Source: Sphingomonas yunnanensis (lineage in GTDB: Bacteria; Pseudomonadota; Alphaproteobacteria; Sphingomonadales; Sphingomonadaceae). From it: 64,000 nucleotides of DNA. Location: contig NZ_JAIOKB010000003.1 of assembly GCF_019898765.1 (NCBI RefSeq), forward strand, positions 62,001 to 126,000, read 5' to 3'. Shown one piece after another: positions 55,462 through 63,882 of the stretch; within the stretch, counting starts at the first letter, position 1, and each line of letters opens with the position of its first letter. The translations under genes were made by a program, and so were the position numbers. Below the pieces are notes generated by a model. The model saw only the letters and a list, made by a program, of their open reading frames with translations. It did not search any database and had not been told where the DNA came from.

Positions 55462-55728
55462 ATGCCCCGCTATCGATTTACCATCAGCGACGACAAAGGT
55501 GAGATCGGCAATAAGGTTGTCGATCTGCCCAACCTCTCGGCTGCAAAGACGCAGGCCGTTGAGGAAGCGAGCCGTGCGCTGGCAATCATCGACGGGTCTT
55601 TTTGGCCAGACGGACACCTGCAGATTGATGTCACCGACGAGAGCGATCTCGTCGTGGCAACCTTAATGACGTCTGGTTCGAGTCACCAGCGAGCGGAAAG
55701 CGCTTCGACGCATGAAAGGCGACCTTGA
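55462..55728 (+). CDS. Small DUF6894-like protein
   Basis: An 88-residue protein beginning MPRYRFTISDDKGEIGN, followed by a helix with LSAAKTQAVEEASRALAIID and a strand GHLQIDVTDESDLVVATLMT. This beta-alpha-beta pattern resembles DUF6894 proteins common on alphaproteobacterial accessory DNA. It starts within the decayed end of the integrase in another frame. No strong ribosome binding site is visible. Function unknown. Confidence 0.55.
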   Translation: MPRYRFTISDDKGEIGNKVVDLPNLSAAKTQAVEEASRALAIIDGSFWPDGHLQIDVTDESDLVVATLMTSGSSHQRAESASTHERRP

Positions 55729-55871
55729 TCTAAGTCGCTGACTCAATCCGAGAAATAGCGAAGCAGCGCTGCTACAACCGGGTTGGCCGCCAACCCCCGG
55801 TGGCTCCCCCGTGATCCCGCGCTACGTCCCCCCGGCTCCAGCGTCGGATCACATCGGGTGAGAGGTGGCGC

Positions 55872-56042
55872 ATGACGATCGAGGTAATTCTGACCCAAGG
55901 TAAGGTCCTGGTCGACATCAACACGCCTACTCCGTGCGCTGCAACGCTTGAGCCTGCCGAGGCTATCAACCTCGCAATGAAGCTGCTCTCGGCTGCGATG
56001 GATGCGAGTGAGGGAGACGCGCTTGGCGGCAAACTGCCGTGA
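55872..56042 (+). CDS. Short hypothetical protein (56 residues)
   Basis: ATG 55872 follows GAGAGGTGG at good spacing and encodes MTIEVILTQGKVLVDI, then a helix LEPAEAINLAMKLLSAAMDA and a charged end. The codon use and ribosome binding site look genuine. No family recognised. Confidence 0.5.
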   Translation: MTIEVILTQGKVLVDINTPTPCAATLEPAEAINLAMKLLSAAMDASEGDALGGKLP

Positions 56043-56162
56043 GCCGCTCCCTGCGTGGTCCACGATCGCTCCAGCTAGTCCAACAGGGATGGATGCAAAT
56101 TGCTTTGACGGACAGGGCGTGGGTGAGCCTTGATCGAGCAATAAGTACGAGGAGAGCGAGTC

Positions 56163-56552
56163 GTGGCTAAGAAAGCTGCGTTCATCCTCTTAGTTGAGGA
56201 TGACCCTGACATAAGCGCCATTGCGGTCATGGCCTTGCACCTTGATCCCGCGCTCACGGTAACGCCTATGCGCACCGGTGATGATGCGCTGCAGCATCTC
56301 GGGAGCTCCCCGAAGCCGGATCTTATATTGGTCGATAACAACCTTCCCGACATGGATGGGGTCGCGCTGGTGAAGGCGATCAAGGCTTTCGTGAGTGAAG
56401 CTCCGCCGATCGCATTCTTTACGGCCGCGGTACGATCGTCTGACATCGAGCGCTATGAGGCGGCCGGCGCGGTCGGTACGATCGCCAAGCCGTTCGATCC
56501 GGTCGGTCTAGCCGCCCAGGTACGAGCGCTACTTCCTTCGACGTTGGGCTAA
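56163..56552 (+). CDS. Stand-alone response-regulator receiver
   Basis: A 129-residue CheY-like domain. The acidic patch is LLVEDDPD, the phosphoacceptor is Asp58 in LILVDNNLPDMDG and the lysine is Lys109 in IAKPFDP. The start is GTG 56163 after AGGAGAG. There is no kinase or output domain in the island, so it must be served by a chromosomal kinase or act as a modulator. Confidence 0.88.
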   Translation: MAKKAAFILLVEDDPDISAIAVMALHLDPALTVTPMRTGDDALQHLGSSPKPDLILVDNNLPDMDGVALVKAIKAFVSEAPPIAFFTAAVRSSDIERYEAAGAVGTIAKPFDPVGLAAQVRALLPSTLG

Positions 56553-56645
56553 GTCGCTGCGTCGATTCTGGTCACCGGGAGTAGAGGCTTCGTTCGTCGC
56601 AGCGTGCTAGCCTTAGCTGGCGCTCTGACGATGAAAGGCTCTGAC

Positions 56646-56810
56646 GTGACCGACCGGCGGGACATAGTGGAAGCGTTTGTCGTCGCCTTTGCCGACGCGT
56701 TCGAGAGCCGCGCAATCGAGGTGGCGGAAAGTCAGTGCGACAAGGCAGATGGCATCGTTCGGGAGCGTTGGCAGCACGTTATAGACGCGTGCGGCGCGCG
56801 GATCGGCTAA
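56646..56810 (+). CDS. Short hypothetical protein (54 residues)
   Basis: Starting at GTG 56646 with AAAGG nine bases upstream, it encodes TDRRDIVEAFVVAFADAFES and a helical, charged C-terminus ending VIDACGARIG. An ATG 15 bases earlier is also in frame. No family recognised. Confidence 0.42.
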   Translation: MTDRRDIVEAFVVAFADAFESRAIEVAESQCDKADGIVRERWQHVIDACGARIG

Positions 56811-56855
56811 GCGGGCCGGCAACGTTAAACAAGGTTAGCGCGCCGCGACTTTGAT

Positions 56856-57080
56856 TCACCCGATCGACCCACTCCCTGTTCCGCCTTCACCGTCACCCAT
56901 ACTGTCTTTTGCGGGCTCAACTCGGGACATCCTACGAGCCTTACACCATATCTCGATGATAGCGGTGTGATCGATACGAATGGCATCCTCGATCGCGGCA
57001 TCATCGTTAAGGGCGTCTACGTCGACGCGATCAAGGATGCTGTCGTCGTCTCGCAGGCGATATAAACGAAACAATGGCAT
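56856..57080 (-). CDS. Small hypothetical protein (74 residues)
   Basis: The start MPLFRLYRLRDDDSILDRVD, an acidic alternating middle (DALNDDAAIEDAIRI) and EIWCKARRMSRVEP resemble short sphingomonad proteins built as strand-helix-strand with a final W-x-(K/R)-x-R motif. A glycine-rich tail follows. Function unknown. Confidence 0.5.
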   Translation of the reverse strand: MPLFRLYRLRDDDSILDRVDVDALNDDAAIEDAIRIDHTAIIEIWCKARRMSRVEPAKDSMGDGEGGTGSGSIG

Positions 57081-57286
57081 GGTGGCCCCCGGCTTCTATG
57101 AGCGGGAGCACTCCAGTGCCTCTCAGCCACAGGCGTCCACGACTTGGCGCGCGATCCCTACCCATAGCCTTGATCCCTGACGCTTGCTCCATCATTCCGA
57201 CCGAAGAACCTGCCTCGAAGCGCCAGGTTGATGCGCATCATCACGAAAGCACGGGCCGCGCAGGCTCGCCGCGCCGTTAGAGCAGC

Positions 57287-57400
57287 ATGCTGACGCCATT
57301 CTGGATCATGACGGGCTTGGTCGCGATTTTGCTCTTCCTCGGCCTCGTAGGCGCCGCAGGGCGTGCAGCTTCCCGTCGACGCCACGGAAAGAAAAAGTAA
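57287..57400 (+). CDS. Very small single-span membrane protein (37 residues)
   Basis: ATG 57287 encodes MLTPFWIMTGLVAILLFLGL, a hydrophobic helix, followed by a strongly basic tail (RAASRRRHGKKK). The topology fits a positive-inside small membrane protein. The ribosome binding site is weak. It lies 17 bases before the next start. Confidence 0.42.
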   Translation: MLTPFWIMTGLVAILLFLGLVGAAGRAASRRRHGKKK

Positions 57401-57417
57401 AAGGCAGGAGGGTCTAA

Positions 57418-57608
57418 ATGCTTGAGACGCGGGACTTTTGCCGCACGCGCGCTGCGGCCGAACGGGCTGCAGCGGATGAGACGACCCTACCTATGGTACG
57501 CCGACGGCACACCCCGCCGAAGACTGGGAGCGCATGGCGCAACGTGGTGAAAAGCATGCCGAAAGGCAGGCTGCTCGTCGGATCGACGAGGCAATTGTCT
57601 GTGTATAA
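57418..57608 (+). pseudogene. Frameshifted small gene
   Basis: A strong GGAGGG ribosome binding site precedes ATG 57418, and the first 26 codons (RDFCRTRAAAERAAADETTL) look like a helical family common in sphingomonads. Coding character then moves to another frame, which reads AEDWERMAQRGEKHAERQAA and ends at TAA 57606-57608. The join near 57500 looks like an insertion or deletion. A genuine longer gene in the first frame (to 57798) cannot be excluded. Confidence 0.45.
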
Positions 57609-57784
57609 AAGCTTGGGTCATCGCAAGTGGATCTGCGGCACCACGCGGTGGCGGAGCCCCGCGCAGGTTGTGCCGTCTGAAGCGGCTCCGCATAGTTCAA
57701 GCCAGGTGGCCGACAGATTATCTGCAGTTGCGTACGAAGAGACATCGGTGACGGTTAGGGGTCGAGCTGGAGTTGTACATAGCT

Positions 57785-58162
57785 ATGACCGAACGTAAAC
57801 CTCCCGTGCTCGTTGTTGAGGACGAGATCTATATCCGGATGGTCGCGGTCGATACCCTTGAGGAGCGCGGGTACACCATGTTGGAGGCCGGGGGCGCGGC
57901 TGAAGCGGTCGCTTTGATCGAGCGGGCACCCGGCATCGCGCTAATTTTCACCGATATAAACATGCCAGGCGATAAGGACGGTCTCGACCTTGCTGCCGAA
58001 GTCGCAAGGCGTTGGCCTGAGATCGAGATCATCGTTACGTCAGGTGCAAGGCGACTTTCCGACGATCAGATACCTGACCACGGCCACTTCCTTTCCAAGC
58101 CGTACTCCGCTGCAGCGCTCACTGAGCTGGTAGGTGAAAAGCTAGCCAAGCGTCCAAAGTGA
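57785..58162 (+). CDS. Stand-alone response-regulator receiver
   Basis: A 125-residue receiver with acidic patch VVEDEIYIR, phosphoacceptor Asp57 in IFTDINMPGDKDG and Lys105 in FLSKPYS. It is the second lone receiver of the island, only distantly like the one at 56163, so not a recent duplicate. ATG 57785 is used; GGAG lies 12 bases upstream. Confidence 0.87.
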   Translation: MTERKPPVLVVEDEIYIRMVAVDTLEERGYTMLEAGGAAEAVALIERAPGIALIFTDINMPGDKDGLDLAAEVARRWPEIEIIVTSGARRLSDDQIPDHGHFLSKPYSAAALTELVGEKLAKRPK

Positions 58163-58425
58163 TGGCCATCAAGAGTAGCCGCTGCTCGGCAACGAACCTC
58201 CGCAGCGGATTGCTTCGTAGAAGCCGTATCATCCCTTGATGGAGCGACCCTTACGGATGGGCGTCCTGTGCCCAGCGATGACCGCCCATGGGGACATATG
58301 ATTGTCGAGCCTCCGCTACGCGCCCGCAACCACTAGCTCGGTCGAGCCTGGATAGCCCGACTGGCGCGCCCGCCATCCTATCGTGATCATGGCTGCATCG
58401 CATCTCGCGATTGAGGAGCCGCGGC

Positions 58426-58608
58426 ATGCAGGTCAACGCTGAGGGTGAGGACACCGAGCCAGAGCGGGTCGAGGTTCACCTTCTGACCGCCCTGCGGGAC
58501 GAGCTGATGCGGAAGGTGCTCGCAGCCGCGGTGCTGACGCAGGCTGAGTTGAACGAGGTCGAGGAGGACGCAGCGAAGCGGGTCGGCAGTGTGCCTCGCG
58601 CCTGGTAA
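58426..58608 (+). CDS. Small hypothetical protein (60 residues)
   Basis: ATG 58426 follows GAGGAG nine bases upstream. It encodes an acidic N-terminus and a helical body VHLLTALRDELMRKVLAAAV with QAELNEVEEDAAKRVG and a final PRAW. The pattern looks like a conserved sphingomonad family of unknown function. Confidence 0.5.
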   Translation: MQVNAEGEDTEPERVEVHLLTALRDELMRKVLAAAVLTQAELNEVEEDAAKRVGSVPRAW

Positions 58609-58694
58609 CGTGCGATTAGACGTTGCTCGTTCGACTATGTGGGTCCGATCGAGCGAGCTGGCCGTTCTCTCCTCTGCAACAGAAGGATGCCCGC

Positions 58695-58892
58695 ATGACG
58701 CAGCAGACCGAGCACGACCACCCCGATCAGGGCGGCATCAACAACCCAGGCGAGAATGGCGAGGACCGCGACATCCTGGGCAAAGAGCAGGAGGACCTCA
58801 CCGCGGAGGATCTGGAGGGCGACGGGCGCACCGAGGATAAAACTTCTGATCTGCCTGACGCGGAAACGAAGTTTCTGGGCGACTTCGCCTAA
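58695..58892 (+). CDS. Small, highly acidic hypothetical protein (65 residues)
   Basis: ATG 58695 follows AAGGA. The product is rich in Asp, Glu, Gln and Gly (DHPDQGGINNPGENGEDRDI) with no hydrophobic core until FLGDFA at the end, so it is probably disordered. No family recognised. Confidence 0.5.
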   Translation: MTQQTEHDHPDQGGINNPGENGEDRDILGKEQEDLTAEDLEGDGRTEDKTSDLPDAETKFLGDFA

Positions 58893-59175
58893 TTCCTTGC
58901 GCAAGGGAGCGAGCGGATGCGGGTGCAACCAGCCCCGCATCCGCAAGCCAATTTACGCCGACGTGGGCGAGAGCACCTCGACGTAGCCCGTCGAAATTAT
59001 CAAGCGTCGAAGCATGACCCGGTAGTGAACGGTTCGCTGATCGGTCCCGACGCGGCGCCGCAACAATTTGACAAATGGCGCGTGACGCGCGTGGGACGCC
59101 CGCTCGCCCCGCTTAGCTGTCCGCAGATGCATCCGGGTCCGCGAGCAAGGCCAGCTTCCTAAGGGGCTGCTTCAA

Positions 59176-59367
59176 CTACGAAGAATCTGAATGGACCCGA
59201 ACTAGCCGCAGGCGTTCTGCCATGCGATCCACATCCGCTAACTGCCGGTTGAGACGAGCGCTTATCTCCAGAGGCGACGCTCCTTGCCGCACTAGCTCTC
59301 TCAGCGCAGTGACGTCTGTCTGGGTCCATCGCTGGTGATGAGGAGATCGATCAGCTTCAACGACCAT
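59176..59367 (-). CDS. Small helical protein, third gene of an island operon
   Basis: A 63-residue protein; WTQTDVTALRELVRQGASPL then EISARLNRQLADVDRMAERL suggests a helix-turn-helix or SANT-like fold, possibly DNA-binding. Its start overlaps the upstream gene by 11 bases. Confidence 0.55.
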   Translation of the reverse strand: MVVEADRSPHHQRWTQTDVTALRELVRQGASPLEISARLNRQLADVDRMAERLRLVRVHSDSS

Positions 59368-59575
59368 GACTCGCCCACTTTGTTCGTGAGATCTCGCCTT
59401 GTATAAGTAGGCCTGAGAGGATGTCCCGCATCTGGTCGGCGTCGCCGGCTCGAGTGAATACCACCCGAGTGCCGCCCCCCGGAAGGGCCTCTATGGAGCT
59501 TATTTGTGCCGACTGACCGGTTGCCAGCTCTCGCACCGCAGCTTCATTCAGGTTGACGTTGACGGCGCGACTCAC
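59357..59575 (-). CDS. Small hypothetical protein, second gene of an island operon
   Basis: A 72-residue protein with VNLNEAAVRELATGQSAQIS and a strand pair around GGGTRVVFTRAGDADQMRDI. It overlaps the preceding gene by four bases (ATGA) and the following one by 11, so the three are almost certainly co-translated. Function unknown. Confidence 0.55.
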   Translation of the reverse strand: MSRAVNVNLNEAAVRELATGQSAQISSIEALPGGGTRVVFTRAGDADQMRDILSGLLIQGEISRTKWASHGR

Positions 59576-59802
59576 TTGACTTCACCAGATACGCCGTCGC
59601 TGGAGATAGGCTCGATCCTAACGACAATCGGCAGGTGGTCGGGTTCAGTCATCAGCTTGCGGTTCGGGAAGGATCGGCCCGCAAGAAGCCGACCATAGGC
59701 CGCCGCTAGCCCCTCATGTGCAATTCGTGCCGGACCACTGGAGGCCATACTGGCGTTGTAAATGGAGACCTGCTCACGGGCGAGAATGTAGTTGAGATCC
59801 AC
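59572..59802 (-). CDS. Small hypothetical protein, first gene of an island operon
   Basis: A 76-residue protein from GTG 59802, which has GGGAG seven bases upstream. The start DLNYILAREQVSIYNASMAS and helix IAHEGLAAAYGRLLAGR resemble a short family seen repeatedly in sphingomonads. The frame is open further upstream but without a ribosome binding site. Function unknown. Confidence 0.6.
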   Translation of the reverse strand: MDLNYILAREQVSIYNASMASSGPARIAHEGLAAAYGRLLAGRSFPNRKLMTEPDHLPIVVRIEPISSDGVSGEVK

Positions 59803-60059
59803 GGTCGTCTCCCACCAGAGCGGGAGCGCAGGGTCTCTCAGCCGTGCGAAGCTCGGATAGAGCGCATGGTGACTGGCATGTGGGTATGGCACTCCGGAAT
59901 ACAAGGCGCGACATCGTCGCCGGCATGGCTTTACCCAAGAAGATTTGCGCCTGAGCGCTTGCATCAAAACTGTCGATTGTGTTGGAGCAATTTTGCGTCA
60001 GAGGCGCTACAATTAAGCGACTGCCGAACAAGCGGCTGGACGAAAGTTAGGAATTTGGC

Positions 60060-60263
60060 ATGGCCGACATCAAGGACGTGACGGCCGTCATCGCTTCGGC
60101 GCTCGCAGAAGTGAGCTTAGCGGGATCGCTTGACGTCAAGATGGATGGTGGCGAGTCGGTCGAAGTATTGGGCCCTCCTAGCGCCGGCGACGTTGAGGTC
60201 ACCGTCGTCGTTAGCCGGGTGGGAGAAGGTTCGCCTCCCGATCCGAGGCCTGATAGAGGATGA
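60060..60263 (+). CDS. Small hypothetical protein (67 residues)
   Basis: ATG 60060 with TTAGGA upstream. ADIKDVTAVIASALAEVSLA is followed by a strand-rich half (VEVLGPPSAGDVEVTVVVSR). No family recognised. Confidence 0.4.
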   Translation: MADIKDVTAVIASALAEVSLAGSLDVKMDGGESVEVLGPPSAGDVEVTVVVSRVGEGSPPDPRPDRG

Positions 60264-60371
60264 TCAAGTTCTCAGGCGTCACTGCGCAACAAATAGCAAG
60301 TTGATCGGGCGCGTATGGCACGCGCGTGTCCAGCCTGAGCGGGGTTGGCAATCAGGAGAAGGTCACTCGGA

Positions 60372-60872
60372 ATGGTAGCGCGCGTGATCCTCCTTAACGG
60401 CACTTCCAGCGCGGGGAAGTCCACGTTGGCTGTGACCCTTCGCCCGATGCTACCGGAGACGTTCTGCTTCTACTCCTCAGATCAGCTTGCTGACGCCGAC
60501 TTTCGACCGTCTGCCGGAGCCGCCCGCTGGGAAGGTCGTGAGGCCTTCTTCGCGGGGTTCCATCGTTCAATCGCGGCATTCGCGGAGGCTGGGCTTGATC
60601 TGCTCGTCGAGCACATCGTCGAGCGGTCTACGTGGGGGAATCAGCTTAGAGACCTGCTAAGCCCCTTCGACACGTTCTGGGTCGGGGTACACGTGCCTCT
60701 CACCGTGCTGGAGCAACGAGAACAGTTTCGAGGAGATCGCTCGATCGGTGAAGCACGTGAGCACTTCGGCACTCATGATTACTGCGTCTATGACCTTGAG
60801 GTCGAAGGCGTGGAGGCGCCAGCAATCGCCAAGCGTGTCGCCCACTCGTGGAGCCGTCGGCACGGCCAGTAG
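60372..60872 (+). CDS. Chloramphenicol-phosphotransferase-like kinase
   Basis: A 166-residue P-loop kinase. The Walker A is LNGTSSAGKST, and VGVHVPLTVLEQREQFRGDR with EAREHF and a late YDLEVEG matches the chloramphenicol 3-O-phosphotransferase (CPT) family fold. An acidic pair (SSDQLADADF) and LLVEHIVE could supply the catalytic aspartate region. Family members phosphorylate small hydroxylated molecules; actual drug resistance is not shown by sequence. ATG 60372 is preferred over an upstream TTG. Confidence 0.78.
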   Translation: MVARVILLNGTSSAGKSTLAVTLRPMLPETFCFYSSDQLADADFRPSAGAARWEGREAFFAGFHRSIAAFAEAGLDLLVEHIVERSTWGNQLRDLLSPFDTFWVGVHVPLTVLEQREQFRGDRSIGEAREHFGTHDYCVYDLEVEGVEAPAIAKRVAHSWSRRHGQ

Positions 60873-60878
60873 CGGTGT

Positions 60879-61076
60879 TCAGAGACTAGTCTTCCTGCGC
60901 TCGACTTCTGCAAAGGCGTATTCCGCCAGCGGCGTGTCGCGACGGTTCCGGAAGATGTCAGCCATGTCGAGGAGATCCTCGTCGTCCAGCGCTATGATCG
61001 AAGCTTGGATACCGGTGAGACGCTGCGCCGCGAGTGCGTTCTGGCTGGCACGCCGCTTGAGGTTCAGGCGAAGCAC
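60879..61076 (-). CDS. Small hypothetical protein (65 residues)
   Basis: From GTG 61076, a basic N-terminus (LRLNLKRRASQNALAAQRLT) and a helical body with IIALDDEDLLDMADIFRNRR and LAEYAFAEVERRK. It is convergent with the CPT-like gene, six bases apart. No family recognised, though the pattern looks conserved. Confidence 0.5.
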   Translation of the reverse strand: MLRLNLKRRASQNALAAQRLTGIQASIIALDDEDLLDMADIFRNRRDTPLAEYAFAEVERRKTSL

Positions 61077-61423
61077 GTGACGTGCGATAGCACGCAGTCA
61101 GATCCTCCGCCTCAACCATAAATGAGCGGAGCGTTCGCGCACTAGCTCCGTTCGTCGCCTGTCATCCTCTGCGAGCGAGCGTGAGCGGCTATGTGTACGC
61201 GAATAGGATCGCGTTCGCGCCACCTCGGACGAGGTGGAGCAACCGGCCTGCTGACGCTCTGGGCCTGGTGGGACCATGTCGTGGTGCGATGGATGGAGCG
61301 GAAACGGTGACGCAGCCCACACCATTGCGGGTCGCCGCCTCTCCGCCGCGATCCTGGCCTCGACGTCCCCGCCGGGCTTGGAGGCGCAGCAGCCAGTTAC
61401 CCGGCTCGGTCTTGTTGCTCGCG
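61077..61423. other. Island interval without a supported gene
   Basis: About 350 bases. Open frames exist on both strands but have unnatural composition and no ribosome binding site. Nothing else is recognised. Confidence 0.45.
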
Positions 61424-61574
61424 GTGAGCCCCTCTCTACCCCGCGCTGAGCTGGCGCGCCTCACCGAGCGGATGATCGACCGCATGGGACGAGCTGGACG
61501 GCGACCCTGACCTCGAGGACCTGCGCGAGGACGAGGAGGGCACCCACGACCTTGAGGAGACCTACGACGCTTAG
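61424..61574 (+). pseudogene. Frameshifted acidic small gene
   Basis: One frame reads PRAELARLTERMIDRM up to ATG 61484-61486. After one extra G the next frame reads DELDGDPDLEDLREDEEGTH and ends at TAG 61572-61574. Joined, they give RMDELDGDPDLE, a pattern of short acidic proteins found in sphingomonads. A one-base insertion in the GGG at 61486-61488 is the simplest explanation. Confidence 0.5.
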
Positions 61575-62154
61575 CACTGCCACCTGGGAGCCGGCATCGC
61601 CGCGCCCGCTCACTCATAAGCCCGTCGCCCGCCACGTCCGGACAACAGGCTTCTCGCGCGTCCACCGGTTCGAGAACAGCCACGCGCTGGCAGCGAGCTA
61701 CGGGCCTGACTGGTGGCTGCCGATCTACCGACGCGCCTTTCCGACGATCATGTCCGCGGTCGCCGTGGAGCACGACGGCTGGGCGCAGCGTGGCGGCATC
61801 GATCGGCTGCTGACGCTCGCATGCGGGCGGACCTACACCGTCGACGAGAAGATCCGCACCGAGGACTGGCCTGACGTCCCGCTCGAGCGCTGGTCTGATG
61901 AGGTGCGCAAGTCGCCTGGCTGGGTGCAGAAGCCGTTGGCGGCCGACTTCATCGCCTATGCGCACGCGCCCGCCGCGACGTGCGTACTGATGCCGGTGCC
62001 GGCGCTGCAGCGCGCCTGGCGCCAGCATGGGCGATCATGGATCGGGCTCTATGGCCTGCGTCGCGCTCAGACCGCGGGGTGGACATCGGTCAGCGTGCCC
62101 GTGCCTCGCGGCGTGCTCATGCAGGCCATCGGCGAAGCTATGTTCGTCAGCTGA
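61552..62154 (+). CDS. Hypothetical protein with PD-(D/E)XK-like pattern
   Basis: About 200 residues. After a basic N-terminal stretch, RFENSHALAASYGPDWWLPI is followed by GGIDRLLTLACGRTYTVDEK: Asp84, then Asp98-Glu99-Lys100, which fits the Asp...(Asp/Glu)-x-Lys core of restriction-like nucleases with plausible strand spacing. A hydrophobic core segment KPLAADFIAYAHAPAATCVL follows. The only start in frame before the conserved region is TTG 61552, which overlaps the broken gene upstream, so the true start may be lost. Nuclease function is unproven. Confidence 0.55.
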   Translation: MRRPTTLSTATWEPASPRPLTHKPVARHVRTTGFSRVHRFENSHALAASYGPDWWLPIYRRAFPTIMSAVAVEHDGWAQRGGIDRLLTLACGRTYTVDEKIRTEDWPDVPLERWSDEVRKSPGWVQKPLAADFIAYAHAPAATCVLMPVPALQRAWRQHGRSWIGLYGLRRAQTAGWTSVSVPVPRGVLMQAIGEAMFVS

Positions 62155-62701
62155 GCAAAATGCCCGCTGAGGCGTCAGAACGAGTCGCGTTTAGGTCGAA
62201 CGGCGCCGTTCTTCTCCCGGCGAGGTTGAAGCCGGAGTCGCTGCCGCCTAACAAGGCTTTGGCGGAATGCGCCGGAACACCCTTCTGCTCAATCGCATCT
62301 GCGTGACGGCAGTGATTAGACGGTTGCTCATGGATGGCGACCTATCCCCTATTCAGAACCCCTCCGAGGCACCGGAGGTCGCCTTTGCCTTGACCCGCGG
62401 GGTCCCCCGCCTCGTCGATGTAAACGGAGAATTGAGCGCGGATGGCCATCAACCGACTTTGGCGATAGGATCGGTCGGAGTCTCGCCCTTCCCAACGACC
62501 TCCCCGCTAAGCAAGCGAGCGCAAGCACGGGGCACTATCCGGTTGATCGGAGCAGCTCACCGCGGCTCCCGCAGGCGCTACACCGTCCGCTGATGTTCGC
62601 GAACGCGTTCGTCCAGCCGCATCTTGGCGTGGGAGTAGATGGGGTAGCGCTAGCGCTCAATCAGGGAAAAAGTCCAGCAGAATGAGCTGCTTACAAAGTG
62701 A
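62155..62701. other. Right end of the island, no gene seen
   Basis: About 550 bases. A 108-codon open frame at 62267-62593 has no ribosome binding site and proline/arginine-rich shadow-like composition. GTAGCGCTAGCGCT near 62645 is a short palindrome. Otherwise nothing is recognised. Confidence 0.45.
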
Positions 62702-62706
62702 GAAGC

Positions 62707-62783
<77 letters not shown>

Positions 62784-62819
62784 CGGTCGGCTGCGACTAG
62801 CAGGGTGTGCAGCGCCGCG

Positions 62820-63206
62820 CTACCCGCTTTTCGCAGCGCGACGCGCGATCGTCACCGGCTGGAACGGCGCCAGCCCGCAGCTCGCCCCGCGCGTCCCGCC
62901 GCTGGCGTACAGCACGGTGATGATGTCCTGCGCGCACAATTGCCCGATCGAGGTGGCGTAGCCGAAGCGCCGCTCGAAGCCGAGCCCCGGGCAGGCCCGG
63001 GGCAGGGTCACTCGGTAATAACGGTCGCCGGTGGTGTGGAAGTCGATCACGCGGTCGCTGCGCACGAGGCTCTCGCGCAGCGCGGTGATCGGCACGCAGT
63101 TGCGCGCCTCGCCCGCGGGGAGCGCCTCCGGCACCGTCGGCCCGCGATCGCGCGCCACCGCTGCGCCCGACACCAGCACCAGCGTCACCGCTACCCAGCC
63201 GCGCAT
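62820..63206 (-). CDS. Exported DUF6491-like protein
   Basis: A 128-residue protein with a signal peptide ([18 protein letters not shown]) and four cysteines. [20 protein letters not shown], the [14 protein letters not shown] stretch and [11 protein letters not shown] match the DUF6491 pattern seen in sphingomonads. It is probably periplasmic with disulfides. Function unknown. It sits ten bases downstream of nth and may share its transcript. Confidence 0.75.
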   Translation of the reverse strand: MRGWVAVTLVLVSGAAVARDRGPTVPEALPAGEARNCVPITALRESLVRSDRVIDFHTTGDRYYRVTLPRACPGLGFERRFGYATSIGQLCAQDIITVLYASGGTRGASCGLAPFQPVTIARRAAKSG

Positions 63207-63216
63207 CCTCGCCTCC

Positions 63217-63882
63217 TCACGTCGCGCGCGCCGCGGTCCGCTCGGGCCGTGGCGGCGTCTTGGGCTTGAACGCGCAGAGGTCCTGCTCGATGCAGCGCCA
63301 GCACTCGGGCCGCCGCGCCTTGCAGACGTAGCGGCCGTGCAGGATCAGCCAGTGGTGCGCGTGGACGCGGAACGGCGCCGGAGTCACCGCGTCGAGCTTC
63401 TTCTCCACCGCCAGCACGGTCTTACCGCGCGCCAGCCCGGTGCGGTTGCCGACGCGGAAGATGTGCGTGTCGACCGCGAAGGTCTCCTCGCCGAATGCCA
63501 CGTTGAGCACGACATTGGCGGTCTTGCGCCCGACGCCGGGCAGCGCTTCCAACGCGGCGCGGTCGCGGGGGACCTCGCCACCGTGCTGGTCGAGCAGCGA
63601 CTGGCTCAGCGCGATGACGTTCTTGGCCTTGGTGTTGAACAGACCGATCGTGCGGATGTGCTGTTTGAGCCCGTCGAGGCCGAGCGCGACCATCTGCGCG
63701 GGCGTGTCGATCTCGGCGAACAGTGCGCGCGTGGCGCGATTGACCCCGGCGTCGGTCGCCTGCGCCGACAACACCACCGCGACCAGCAGCGTGTAGACGT
63801 TGACCGACTCGAGCTCGGTCTCGGGATGCGGGTTGGCCTCGGCGAGGCGCCGGTAGAATTCGGCGACCTCGCGCCGGGTCAC
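63217..63882 (-). CDS. nth: Endonuclease III
   Basis: A 221-residue bifunctional glycosylase/AP lyase that removes oxidised pyrimidines. [17 protein letters not shown] is followed by the helix-hairpin-helix [13 protein letters not shown] with the catalytic lysine, the [16 protein letters not shown] stretch with the catalytic aspartate and the four-cysteine 4Fe-4S loop ([17 protein letters not shown]). The start is GTG 63882, overlapping the dapB stop (GTGA). Confidence 0.95.
   Translation of the reverse strand: MTRREVAEFYRRLAEANPHPETELESVNVYTLLVAVVLSAQATDAGVNRATRALFAEIDTPAQMVALGLDGLKQHIRTIGLFNTKAKNVIALSQSLLDQHGGEVPRDRAALEALPGVGRKTANVVLNVAFGEETFAVDTHIFRVGNRTGLARGKTVLAVEKKLDAVTPAPFRVHAHHWLILHGRYVCKARRPECWRCIEQDLCAFKPKTPPRPERTAARAT

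Noticed and set aside
62267..62593. 108-codon open frame near the right end of the island
   Set aside because: No ribosome binding site, no recognisable domain and unnatural composition.
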